The translations under genes were made by a program, and so were the position numbers. A DNA stretch of 64,000 nucleotides, from assembly GCF_002743055.1 (NCBI RefSeq), contig NZ_PDYM01000009.1, positions 32,339 through 96,338 of the forward strand, given 5' to 3'. Below the pieces are notes generated by a model that worked only from the letters and a program-made list of their open reading frames with translations, was not told the DNA's origin and searched no databases. Each line of letters opens with the position of its first letter. Position 1 is the stretch's first letter. Of this stretch, positions 26,122-34,610 are shown one piece after another. Source of the DNA: Sporosarcina sp. P13 (GTDB lineage Bacteria > Bacillota > Bacilli > Bacillales_A > Planococcaceae).

Positions 26122-27714
26122 TTAAAGAATAAAGAAGTTGTCTTTCCCAATTTTCTCGTACAGTCCACTTCTTTTGAATAAGTTAACCTTTTCTGAAGGG
26201 ACTTTCTTAAAAATCAGTCGTTTATTATTTCTTTGTGCTTCGTCAAGTAACGCGGAAAGGGCAGCCTCGCCTGTAGCGTCAAGGGCGGTCAAATTCCTTA
26301 AATCGAAAATGATAGTAGATTGTTTGACATTCAATAACTCATAATAGCGATTTTCGAAACTTTTAGCTGTTCCGAAAAATAAGGGGCCAGACACTTTATA
26401 TTTAATCAATTCCTTTTCAGTGGTATCCACTAACTTGAATTTCTCGACATCCGTTAGCTTGCTTTCTTTGATCTCAAGTGAACCACTCATCTTACGTAAG
26501 AATGACAATGCCGCAAGTAAAATACCGACTTCTACTGCGATGGTTAAATTCAAGAAAATCGTTAAAAGAAATGTAGTCAATAGTACGAGCGAATCACTGG
26601 AACGTAAAGAAAGGATCTGCACAAATGCTTTTCTAGAACTCATATTCCAAGCGACGAACATTAAAATAGGTGCCATCGCAGCTAATGGAATATAGGATGC
26701 ATAAGGTGCGAAAAGGAGTAAAAAGGCTAAGACGAATAAACTTTGGATGATACCCGAAATCGGACTGACCGCGCCAGAGCCGATATTAGTGGCGGTACGT
26801 GCGATGGCTCCTGTTGCAGGAATTCCTCCGAAAAGGGGAGTGATGATATTTGCAATTCCTTGACCCAATAGCTCCTTTTTCGAATCATGCTTAGGGACAT
26901 CGCTTTTCATACCGTCGGCAACGACAGCTGAAAGTAAGGATTCAATAGCTCCGAGTGCTGCAATAATGAGGGCGGGTTGCCATAAAGTTACTAGTTTCGA
27001 AAGTGTGATATTAGGGAAATGGAAACTAGGCAGATGTTGTGGAATTCCACCAAACGCAGTCCCAATCGTCTCCACTTTACCTGGGAAAAATAAAATTGAA
27101 CATAAGGTAGGGATCAATAGTGCGACAAGAAGTAATGGGATTTTTGGAGCAATCTTCGGCAGTATGAAGATAACGGCCAAACCGATAACAGCTGTCATAA
27201 TGCTAAATGTATTGACTGTATGAAAATTACGGACAATCTCGATCATACTTTCATGGAAAAACTCTTTCTTTTCCACACCAGTCAAACCAAAGAAATTCTG
27301 GAACTGTCCCGTGAAAATTATAATAGCGATCCCTGCCGTAAATCCAATGGTTACTGAACGAGGAACGAAATGAATTAAGTTACTGACACCAAGAAGTCCC
27401 ATAATGACTAGGAATACGCCCGCCAAAAATCCTGCAATTAATAAATCCTCATAACCATATTGCAACACGATGGCGAGTAAGATCGGAATAAATGCACCCG
27501 TGGGACCTGCAATTTGGAAACGTGATCCACCGAGTAGAGCGACTAGTAGCCCTGCGATGATCGTAGTGTATAACCCGTATTCTGGTTTTACACCTGAAGC
27601 AATTGCAAAAGCCATCCCAAGTGGAATGGCTACAATTCCAACAGTAATCCCTGCGATCAAATCCTGCCGGAAACCTGCTGCATTATAATGAAGATAGCGT
27701 TGGTCTTTGAACAT
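26122..27714 (-). CDS. SulP/SLC26-family anion transporter with STAS domain
   Basis: 530 residues. About 10-14 membrane helices (residues 20-405) with the SulP opening DLIAGITVGIVAIPLGMAFAIASG, and a C-terminal cytoplasmic STAS domain (about 430-528) with IIFDLRNLTALDATGEAAL. Family members carry sulfate, bicarbonate or dicarboxylates; the substrate is not readable here. ATG 27714 with GGAAGAAGTG upstream. No carbonic anhydrase or sulfate gene is adjacent. It is divergent from the SDR gene, with a 255-base AT-rich gap holding several TATAAT-like stretches. Confidence 0.9.
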   Translation of the reverse strand: MFKDQRYLHYNAAGFRQDLIAGITVGIVAIPLGMAFAIASGVKPEYGLYTTIIAGLLVALLGGSRFQIAGPTGAFIPILLAIVLQYGYEDLLIAGFLAGVFLVIMGLLGVSNLIHFVPRSVTIGFTAGIAIIIFTGQFQNFFGLTGVEKKEFFHESMIEIVRNFHTVNTFSIMTAVIGLAVIFILPKIAPKIPLLLVALLIPTLCSILFFPGKVETIGTAFGGIPQHLPSFHFPNITLSKLVTLWQPALIIAALGAIESLLSAVVADGMKSDVPKHDSKKELLGQGIANIITPLFGGIPATGAIARTATNIGSGAVSPISGIIQSLFVLAFLLLFAPYASYIPLAAMAPILMFVAWNMSSRKAFVQILSLRSSDSLVLLTTFLLTIFLNLTIAVEVGILLAALSFLRKMSGSLEIKESKLTDVEKFKLVDTTEKELIKYKVSGPLFFGTAKSFENRYYELLNVKQSTIIFDLRNLTALDATGEAALSALLDEAQRNNKRLIFKKVPSEKVNLFKRSGLYEKIGKDNFFIL

Positions 27715-27969
27715 AGCTGTTCACTTCTTCCATCTATAGTATATTTCTAACAATTATAATTATATCTTACATTATACGATTATACAAGTTGTGTATAATT
27801 GTATAAATCGGAAAATTGCGAGACGGTTGGCGGATATGGCGGGTAAAGTTTCTAGAGTAGTCATACAATTCACAACTGAAAAAGTTCAGTTCATGCTATC
27901 GGGAAATTTGATTCCAAACTATTTTAATGTTAAAGTATATAACGGTTACGACAAAAGGAGAGATGAATA

Positions 27970-28707
27970 ATGAGCAGATTACAAGATAAAGTAGCATTTA
28001 TTACAGGCGGAGCATCAGGAATGGGTGAAATGATGGTTAAGCAATTCGTGGCAGAAGGTGCTAAAGTCATCGCGGCGGATATTAACGAAGTAGCTCTAGA
28101 AGAAAAATGGGGCGGGCAAGACCAAATCTTCACCGTCAAACTCAATGTAACAGCAGATGATGAATGGGAAGTGGCGATGAAACAAGCAGTCGATCACTTT
28201 GGCAAGCTCGACATCTTGATTAATAATGCTGGTATCTCTACTGAAAAAGGAATCAATCAAATCACAATTGAAGATTGGCGCAGACTATCTGACATCAATA
28301 GCTTCGGTACATTCTTAGGCATGAAGCATGCAGCTCGTCATATGTCAGAAGCAAAAAAAGGCGCGATCGTTAATATTTCTTCATATACAGCACTTATTGG
28401 AATGGGCTTAAATCCTTACTCAGCTTCTAAAGGTGCAGTTCGTGCAATTTCTAAAGCAGCTGCAGCTGAATACGGTAAAGACGGCATTCGTGTGAATACA
28501 GTATTCCCAGGAGTTATTGAAACACCGATGACCCAAAAATTGGAAGATTCGAAAGAAATGCTAGGTATGCTAATTAAAATGACACCACTAGAGCGTCTAG
28601 GTCAGCCCGAGGATGTAAGTAATGCTGTATTGTTCCTAGCATCGGACGAAGCTTCATACATTACAGGTGCAGAACTTGTAATTGACGGTGGCTACTCAGC
28701 TAGATAA
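27970..28707 (+). CDS. short-chain dehydrogenase/reductase
   Basis: 245 residues, classic SDR. Cofactor motif TGGASGMG (about 12-19), NNAG (about 87-90), catalytic Ser in NISSYTA, YSASK with the Tyr/Lys pair (about 152-156), and the C-terminal SYITGAELVIDGGYSAR. Asp near the end of strand 2 (AADINE) suggests NAD preference. The substrate is unknown; such enzymes are often named after 3-alpha-hydroxysteroid or cyclopentanol dehydrogenase without proof. ATG 27970 follows AAAAGGAGAG. Single gene, ended by a shared terminator. Confidence 0.88.
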   Translation: MSRLQDKVAFITGGASGMGEMMVKQFVAEGAKVIAADINEVALEEKWGGQDQIFTVKLNVTADDEWEVAMKQAVDHFGKLDILINNAGISTEKGINQITIEDWRRLSDINSFGTFLGMKHAARHMSEAKKGAIVNISSYTALIGMGLNPYSASKGAVRAISKAAAAEYGKDGIRVNTVFPGVIETPMTQKLEDSKEMLGMLIKMTPLERLGQPEDVSNAVLFLASDEASYITGAELVIDGGYSAR

Positions 28708-28720
28708 CGAATTGAATGTA

Positions 28721-28767
28721 AAAGGATGTCCCATAAGTTCTGATGACTTATAGGACATCCTTTTTTT
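28721..28767. terminator. terminator between convergent SDR and LysM genes
   Basis: GGATGTCC (28724-28731) and ATAAGT pair with ACTTAT and GGACATCC (28753-28760), then seven T. Confidence 0.85.
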
Positions 28768-29458
28768 AATTTATATCTCTAAAGCGTTTGTAGCCCATAA
28801 AACGTAGATTCCAATAAGATGAATCAAGGGAAGCGATATCAATACCCTTATCGCCAGCGTGAATGAACTTATTGTCACCTAGGTAGATCCCAATATGAGA
28901 AATACCAGGCCGGTATGTATTTTGGAAGAATAATAAATCGCCTACTACTGGATCTGTTACAAATACCGAACGATTAAAGAATCCGATTGTATCCAGTCGT
29001 GGAACTTTGACTCCGGCCTTATTGTAGACGTAGTAGATGAATCCGCTACAATCAAATCCTGCTGGAGTAACACCTGCCCATAAGTAGGGGATGCCTTGCA
29101 GTGGCATGGCAGTATCAATTACTTTATTCATCAATGCACTATTATTTGTTACGGAGTTTTGTATATTTGGTTTAGCTGTTGGAAGCTTTGAATCTTGTAA
29201 TGAATTAATAGAAGAAACAGTCTTAGAAGTAGTTGCTTTATTTTCAACTACCAACTTTTGATTTACTCTAATCGTATTAGAAGTAAGTGAATTTAAGCGT
29301 TTAAGTTCGTCCACTGTAATTTTATACTGTGTTGCAATTCTATACAATGTATCGCCAGGTTGTACAGTATAAGTCTTTGATGATGCGCTTACACTTCCAA
29401 CTGAAATACTTGATGCAAGCATCAGGGAGGCAATAGCGGCAAGAGCGGTTTTCTTCAT
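28766..29458 (-). CDS. LysM and NlpC/P60 domain endopeptidase
   Basis: 230 residues, exported. Signal peptide 1-25 (ends VSAS), one LysM domain (about 29-72: TYTVQPGDTLYRIATQYKITVDELKRLN) for peptidoglycan binding, a Ser/Thr/Asn linker, and an NlpC/P60 domain (about 112-229) with Cys in AGFDCSGFIYYVYN and His in SHIGIYLG. It resembles the LytE/LytF/CwlS group of D,L-endopeptidases but with a single LysM. ATG 29458 follows AAAAGGAGATTATTCG. The 269-base gap upstream to the broken GGDEF-EAL gene carries a 10-bp hairpin. Confidence 0.9.
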   Translation of the reverse strand: MKKTALAAIASLMLASSISVGSVSASSKTYTVQPGDTLYRIATQYKITVDELKRLNSLTSNTIRVNQKLVVENKATTSKTVSSINSLQDSKLPTAKPNIQNSVTNNSALMNKVIDTAMPLQGIPYLWAGVTPAGFDCSGFIYYVYNKAGVKVPRLDTIGFFNRSVFVTDPVVGDLLFFQNTYRPGISHIGIYLGDNKFIHAGDKGIDIASLDSSYWNLRFMGYKRFRDIN

Positions 29459-29572
29459 TCGAATAATCTCCTTTTGAAATGGTATTGGTTCCTTTTCCTA
29501 AGTTTCAATATCATGTAAATCGACCGATAAACCTAGTATACAATATGATTATTCAAATTAAACTAACCTAAA

Positions 29573-29608
29573 GGCCTAAAGAAAAAAATGAGTGTTAGTC
29601 TTTAGGTC
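29573..29608. other. hairpin in the gap before the broken GGDEF-EAL gene
   Basis: GGCCTAAAGA (29573-29582) pairs with TCTTTAGGTC (29599-29608), one G-T pair, around a 16-base loop containing AAAAAAA. Could be an operator or a weak terminator; nothing else is seen in this gap. Confidence 0.35.
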
Positions 29609-29727
29609 TGTATCGTGATATTCTAGTAATGACTGCTAATATAGTCGAATAATGATTTAATTGCACTATACACTAAATCAATCGGTTTGAATAGACTGAA
29701 ATTTGAAAATAGTGGGGTGGTGTTTTC

Positions 29728-31348
29728 ATGCAAGAATATATTCGTGCAGCTGAGACCCTTAGAAAAATTGATGAGATACGTAAACAACAAGAGAAAGTCT
29801 TTGAAATGGCTAAAAATTTTGCGGTAAATTCTACTACGATTAAAAAAACATTAAAGAATCTATGTTTCGAAGTTGCGGATATTATGAAATGTGAGCGTTT
29901 GGCTCTTTAATGAGGAGCGGACTATACTACATTCGCAAAATACGTATGACGATGAGACGAACGAACATACAGTAGATAGTGATTTGAGTGACGGGGTGTA
30001 TGCTGCCTATTTCGAAGCAATTCAAAGTCAACGCACCTTAGCAGTTGTAGATATAGAAATTGATCCAGCAACAAAAGAAATTGCCGAAAAGTACTTTGGT
30101 AATTCGGGGCGATACCATTCACTTTTGGACGCGTGTATTATATTGAGTTCAGGAATCGGCGGAGTGCTCTGTTGCGAATCACATGACCGCCGTCAATGGA
30201 ACTCATTCGATCGGATGATTGTTGCTTCCATAGCGGATATGCTTTCCTTTTTATTTGACCGTTTGAGTCGACTTACGTTTGAAGAAAATCTGCACCATCT
30301 AGCTTTTGTAGATGAACTTACAGGAATGAATAACTATAATGCTTTTCTTACACAAGTAGAATCTGTTATGTCCGTAGTTGAAGTGGGGTATAGGGGAATA
30401 TTCGTCTACATGAATATCGATCAGTTCATTGAAATTCATAGTGTGTTAGGACCAGAGTTAGCGGATGAAATCATTAAAGTTGTCACCAAGAGATTTCAAT
30501 TAACGTTTGAGAAACCTTATTACGCTGCTAGAATTGCGTTCGATCATTTTGTTATTTTTTTACCTTATGACGGAGGTGGAAAAAGCTTTAAAAATAAAAT
30601 GGATAAGTTAGTTGAGAAACTAAATGAGCCAATACTTATTGCCAATCAGGAAGTGTATTTAACGTTTAGTTATGGATTTGCATACTACCCTAAAGATGCA
30701 CTAACTCCGCTCGAAGGTGTACAAGTTGCCCGCTTTGCGTTGGAAACGAGTAAGAGTCTATCTTCTAGAAAGAGCATCGGTATTTATAATGCAGATGTGC
30801 ATAATTACATGAAGCGATCGATGATATCTGAGATGAACTTACGCAAAGCTTTGGATAAGAATGAGTTCAGACTTTTTTATCAGCCACAAGTGTACTGTGA
30901 TACCGGCGAGATTATAGGCTTTGAAGCATTGATTCGTTGGCAACATCCAGAGCGCGACTTGATCTATCCTAATGACTTTATTGAGCTAGCAGAGTCGACA
31001 GGTTTTACTATTTCGATAGATGATTTCGGAACGGGGTATTCTGCATTTATCTATCTGTAGTCATTTCCAATCACACAACTGAAAATTGATATGGCATTCA
31101 TTAAACAGATAGAATATGATGATAAAAGTCGGGCGATAGTGATAGCGATTATTCAATTAGGTAAAATGCTTAATATCCGTACTGTTGCTGAAGGTATTGA
31201 GACGAAAGGGCAATGGGATATTCTTAAGGACAGAGGATGCGATGAGCTGCAAGGTTATTATTTTTCTAAACTCCTTCCAGAAGATGCGCTGAATGAAATG
31301 CTGGATTATTCCAAAGATTGTAGCTCTATGTTTTTGCCTATCAAATGA
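29728..31348 (+). pseudogene. broken GAF-GGDEF-EAL signalling protein
   Basis: A former cyclic-di-GMP-type protein now in pieces. ATG 29728 after GGGGTGGTG begins a coiled lead-in and the start of a GAF domain, which stops at 29910. The GAF domain continues in another frame from 29891 (SVWLFNEERT), then a GGDEF domain (VDELTGMNNYNAF) whose signature is degenerate (AFDHF in place of GGDEF), then EAL (GFEALIRWQHPE). Between AESTGF and TISIDDFGTGYSA roughly 80-90 residues of EAL are missing in frame. A TAG at 31058-31060 interrupts FIYL and SFPITQLKID; the frame then stays open to TGA 31348. Restoring an 8-base GTGAGCGT repeat at 29890 would heal the frameshift. Confidence 0.9.
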
Positions 31349-31396
31349 AAGAACCTTGAAAACTACTGTTGATTGGATTCAAGGTTCTTTCATTTG
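31342..31396 (+). terminator. 19-bp perfect inverted repeat after the broken gene
   Basis: CAAATGAAAGAACCTTGAA (31342-31360) and its exact complement (31378-31396) around a 17-base loop. It includes the old stop codon. Confidence 0.8.
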
Positions 31397-31457
31397 TTAT
31401 GAACGTCCAATTGGCCAGTCGCATAGAATGGAGCCAGGTGGAAAGTGTTTGATAATA

Positions 31458-31907
31458 TCAATTATTGGAATCGTCTAGACAAATAAGAGTAAAGCGATGG
31501 GGTCCCCCAAGTAAACCTTGAATATGCATAGAAGTCGACATAATTGCCATACCAATTGTCCAGATGAATGTTTGGATAATGCTCAAATGGTTCAATCTAG
31601 GAGTAAAGTGGCGACCTGTCAAATGCGGTAGCAACCAATATGCGATACCGAAGTACGTTAGAATAACCGTAGTAGTAATCGTTAAATGGAAGTGTCCTGT
31701 AATCCGTGTTCTCGTAATTTGGAAAAGTACCGTGGAACCTTTAGGGACACGAATCGTCTTAGTAGCGGTTCTGTCTTGCTCATGGGTGCCATTTCCTCGT
31801 TGCGAAATAAGTCTACTGTTTATAATGTTCTTAGCAGTGGGATAAAGAAGTAGAGGAAACCTTATGAATTTGTAAGAATGGAAATAGTTCACGATATGTT
31901 CAACCAC
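31458..31907 (-). pseudogene. fragment of heme-copper oxidase subunit I
   Basis: 149 codons open on the minus strand. The last two-thirds resemble helices X-XI of ba3-type cytochrome oxidase subunit I: GHFHLTITTTVILTYFG with the paired His, then YWLLPHLTGR and a helix with GMAIMSTSMHIQGLLGGPHRF. The normal protein is over 500 residues, and the first third here (HEQDRTATKTIRVPKG) does not fit the family, so this is a remnant created by deletion. No ribosome site or partner subunit is present. The rest of 31349-32065 shows no gene. Confidence 0.7.
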
Positions 31908-32065
31908 TTAACATGTGATTGACATACACCACGCATCTTTTTGTGTATCGATCAAGTTATAAGGGAAGAGTAATACGGAAGAGAGCGCTAGGTTTTTAGT
32001 GTTTTATATCTAAAGCATAAGTAAACTAGCATGGAATAGACAATATGAGATAGTTTACTTAAATC

Positions 32066-32094
32066 TTGACCATCCGTATATTTGAAATTACAAT
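32066..32094 (+). promoter_or_regulatory. sigma-A-type promoter for nagB
   Basis: TTGACC (32066-32071), 17-base spacer, TACAAT (32089-32094), 36 bases before the nagB ATG. Confidence 0.7.
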
Positions 32095-32130
32095 ATAAAG
32101 GTAAAACTTAGGAAAGCCGGTGTGTAGTAG

Positions 32131-32835
32131 ATGGAAAATGTAAAGTGGATCACAGTTACAAATCCTGAAGAGGGTGCAAAAGAAGTATTTAAGGTAATTG
32201 AGGAAGAGTTGCAAAATGACAGACTACACGTTCTTGGACTGGCAACAGGCAGCACAATGATCCCAGTTTATCAAGAGTGGATTCATTCAGATCTAGACTT
32301 TTCAGAAGTTACAGCATTTAACTTAGACGAGTATGTTGGTTTAGACGCTGATAATCCAAATAGCTATGCATATTTCATGCGCCATCATTTGTTCAGTAAG
32401 AAACCGTTCAAGGAAACGCATATCCCGAATGGTATGGCGGAAGATCTAGATAAAGAATGTATGGAATACGAACAACAGTTAAATTCCCACCCACTCGATA
32501 TTCAGCTATTAGGAGTAGGTGAGAATGGTCATATAGCATTTAACGAACCAGGCACTCCGTTTGACTCTGTTACACATGTTGCGACGCTTACAGATTCGAC
32601 ACTAGGTGTAAATTGCCAGTACTTCGAAAATGATGATAAAATTCCTACTATCGCGTTGACGATGGGGATCTCTTCTATTAATAAAGCACGTAAATTAATC
32701 ATGGTGGCGTTTGGCGAGAAGAAACGCGCGGCTATGGAAAAGCTTAAATCAGGTGAAGTTACTACAGAGTGGCCGATCACTAAATTATTGCTTCATAAAG
32801 ATGTAATTGTGATTACAGACTTACAATTCGACTAA
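32131..32835 (+). CDS. nagB: glucosamine-6-phosphate deaminase
   Basis: Converts glucosamine-6-phosphate to fructose-6-phosphate and ammonia. 234 residues, matching the short Bacillus-type NagB. Visible: GLATGSTMIPVY near the N-terminus, AFNLDEYVGL (catalytic Asp), and LGVGENGHIAFNEPG with the active His. ATG 32131; the ribosome site is poor (GGTG six bases upstream, AGGAAAG 14 upstream). Stands alone without nagA or a GntR regulator, ended by its own terminator. Confidence 0.95.
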   Translation: MENVKWITVTNPEEGAKEVFKVIEEELQNDRLHVLGLATGSTMIPVYQEWIHSDLDFSEVTAFNLDEYVGLDADNPNSYAYFMRHHLFSKKPFKETHIPNGMAEDLDKECMEYEQQLNSHPLDIQLLGVGENGHIAFNEPGTPFDSVTHVATLTDSTLGVNCQYFENDDKIPTIALTMGISSINKARKLIMVAFGEKKRAAMEKLKSGEVTTEWPITKLLLHKDVIVITDLQFD

Positions 32836-32846
32836 TAGAACCCGTT

Positions 32847-32884
32847 AAAACAAGTGATGAAACTACTCATCGCTTGTTTTTTTT
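32847..32884 (+). terminator. terminator after nagB
   Basis: AAAACAAGTGATGA (32847-32860) with TCATCGCTTGTTTT (32867-32880), one T-G pair, 6-base loop, then T run. Confidence 0.9.
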
Positions 32885-33045
32885 ACGTGGAGAAAACTAT
32901 AGAGACAAAATGTAATAAAACGACACTATTCGACATATAACTGTTACGAAAATGTAATATACGGACGTTTTAAACATGGTAAAGTATTATCAACATAAAG
33001 ACTTAGAATATAGTTTATGAATACATAGGATTATTGGAGGAACAT

Positions 33046-33507
33046 ATGAATCTAGTAAAGAAGATATTTTCTGTATTAGCAATGTCAATTTTATTACTCG
33101 TCGCTCCTTTTGCAGGACAAGCAGATGCATCAACTAAAGCTACAAACATTTCTAAAACAGCGACAAGTCTAACAGGTATTAAATATCGATATGGTGGCAC
33201 GACAAGAGCAGGTTTTGACTGCTCAGGCTATGTAGGTTATGTGTTTAAACAAAATGGTTTAAAAGTGGCACGTACTTCTCGTGCAATGTACGCTTCAGGT
33301 CGCAGTGTTAATAAGTCTAACTTACGCTCAGGTGATCTCGTATTCTTCGACATAACTGGCCGCGGAGTTTCACATGTTGGTATTTACATAGGTGACGGAA
33401 AGTTTGCGCATGCCTCTGCTAGTAAAGGCGTGCGAGTGGATCGAATAAATGATCCTTATTACTGGGCGAAGCGCTACATCGGAGCTAAGCGCGTTGCTGG
33501 TGTATAA
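33046..33507 (+). CDS. small secreted NlpC/P60 peptidase
   Basis: 153 residues from ATG 33046 (TTGGAGGAA upstream; the in-frame TTG at 33034 lies inside that site). Signal peptide about 1-27 (cut near ADAS), then a bare NlpC/P60 domain: catalytic Cys in AGFDCSGYVGYVF, His in SHVGIYIG, and a second His in KFAHAS. It has no wall-binding domain, unlike the other two family members in the window, so it may be freely secreted or act at the membrane. Core sequence is close to that of the SLH-bearing gene at 22213 (shared FDCSGY, GRGVSHVGIYIG, SKGV, DDPYYW/NDPYYW). Confidence 0.9.
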   Translation: MNLVKKIFSVLAMSILLLVAPFAGQADASTKATNISKTATSLTGIKYRYGGTTRAGFDCSGYVGYVFKQNGLKVARTSRAMYASGRSVNKSNLRSGDLVFFDITGRGVSHVGIYIGDGKFAHASASKGVRVDRINDPYYWAKRYIGAKRVAGV

Positions 33508-33531
33508 GTAACCACTTCTAAAAAAATATAC

Positions 33532-33570
33532 AAAAAAACGATCTTTCAATTCTAGAAGATCGTTTTTTTT
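33532..33570 (+). terminator. terminator after the NlpC/P60 gene
   Basis: AAAAAACGATCTT with AAGATCGTTTTTTTT around a 10-base loop. Confidence 0.88.
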
Positions 33571-33584
33571 GTACGTAATAACAA

Positions 33585-33696
33585 AAGGCTGGGACATTAC
33601 TAGAAAATAGACCGTTCCCATGCGATCCAAAAGGCACGCTTGAGCCACCTCGTCGCTAGTGTCCTTCATCCATTTTTGAGGTTTTGTCCCAGTTTC
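33585..33696. repeat. long-loop GGCTGGGACA / TGTCCCAG element
   Basis: CTGGGACA and TGTCCCAG enclose about 90 bases between the NlpC/P60 gene and the end of slaP. The inside includes GCTTGAGCCACCTCGTC, which resembles part of the R1 B module, so this may be a diverged relative. It may also terminate slaP. Confidence 0.45.
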
Positions 33697-33701
33697 TTGT
33701 G

Positions 33702-34610
33702 TTAGTTTGTTGAATCCTGTGGGACACGGATGGTCCATTGTGTGAAATCTAGTTGTTCTTTTAGGATTAATTCCTTTGGATATATGAATGTCCAAGGCAT
33801 TGTGCTGTTTGCATTCACTGAAAGTGGGGGATTTAGGTCAAATGTGCCCCGCGCTACTAGTTCTCCAGCTGCATCAAGTAATTCAAGCGGTAACTTCTCA
33901 ATATTGAGTTGCTTTGAGTGACCGTTACGGACAAACACGGATGCGGAAATGTTTCCATCTTGTTGTGTTTGTATTTGGAAACCAGCGATATTTACTTCGC
34001 CTGGCTTTAATTTCGGTAGACCGCTCACTATTTCTGCCAAAGCTTCTTTTTGCTTAGTAGGTAGCTGCTCTTCCCATGCAGGTGCAAGTTCTAACTGGTG
34101 GGGCTTCAAGGATTGTACATTGAACGCTAGTTTCCAGTTTTCTGTAGGAATGTCTGTTGCCAGTTGATCTTTCTTTTCGAAGACGAATACCCATGGACGG
34201 GCACTACGCGCAGGAATTTCGCCTAGTTCATTTAAATCGAACTCGGCTGAAGCGGCAGTATTACCTTCGTTATCTAGTAGTAATAACTCGATTGGACCTA
34301 CTGTGATTGCTTGGTCAAGTGAAGAACGGAAAAATGCTTTTACTAACCAGCTACCGTTTGCAGGTTCGCTATCAATATCGATACCTGATAAAGAGATTTG
34401 GTTTGGTTTTAATGGATCTATTTCATTTGCAAGGAAACGAAAAACGTATTCTTGCTCTTGTGTCAGATTCCATTCTGGGTGAAGGGATAGCGCTGTTTCG
34501 ATATCTTCGTCACCAGCAACACTTTGTGTATTTTCCAAAATTTCTTCGGATCCAACGGTACTGTCTAATCCGGTTTTATTAGTCTTTTTAAATAGATTGA
34601 AGAGTTTCAT
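33702..34610 (-). CDS. slaP: accessory Sec system S-layer assembly protein SlaP
   Basis: 302 residues, no signal peptide or membrane segment, acidic. Two similar halves are visible: LSGIDIDSEPANGSWLVKAFFRS near residue 75 and VNIAGFQIQTQQDGNISASVFVRN near 205, each followed by a strand-rich unit ending in a PW(V/T)F(V/I) motif. This layout and the position beside secA2 match SlaP, which works with SecA2 in export of S-layer proteins in Bacillus anthracis. Its start overlaps the secA2 stop by 4 bases, so they are coupled. The name is based on context and general resemblance. Confidence 0.82.
   Translation of the reverse strand: MKLFNLFKKTNKTGLDSTVGSEEILENTQSVAGDEDIETALSLHPEWNLTQEQEYVFRFLANEIDPLKPNQISLSGIDIDSEPANGSWLVKAFFRSSLDQAITVGPIELLLLDNEGNTAASAEFDLNELGEIPARSARPWVFVFEKKDQLATDIPTENWKLAFNVQSLKPHQLELAPAWEEQLPTKQKEALAEIVSGLPKLKPGEVNIAGFQIQTQQDGNISASVFVRNGHSKQLNIEKLPLELLDAAGELVARGTFDLNPPLSVNANSTMPWTFIYPKELILKEQLDFTQWTIRVPQDSTN

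Noticed and set aside
25895..26125. Minisatellite considered as two coding genes
   Set aside because: Open on both strands only because the unit is 42 bases; no ribosome site and no recognisable domain.
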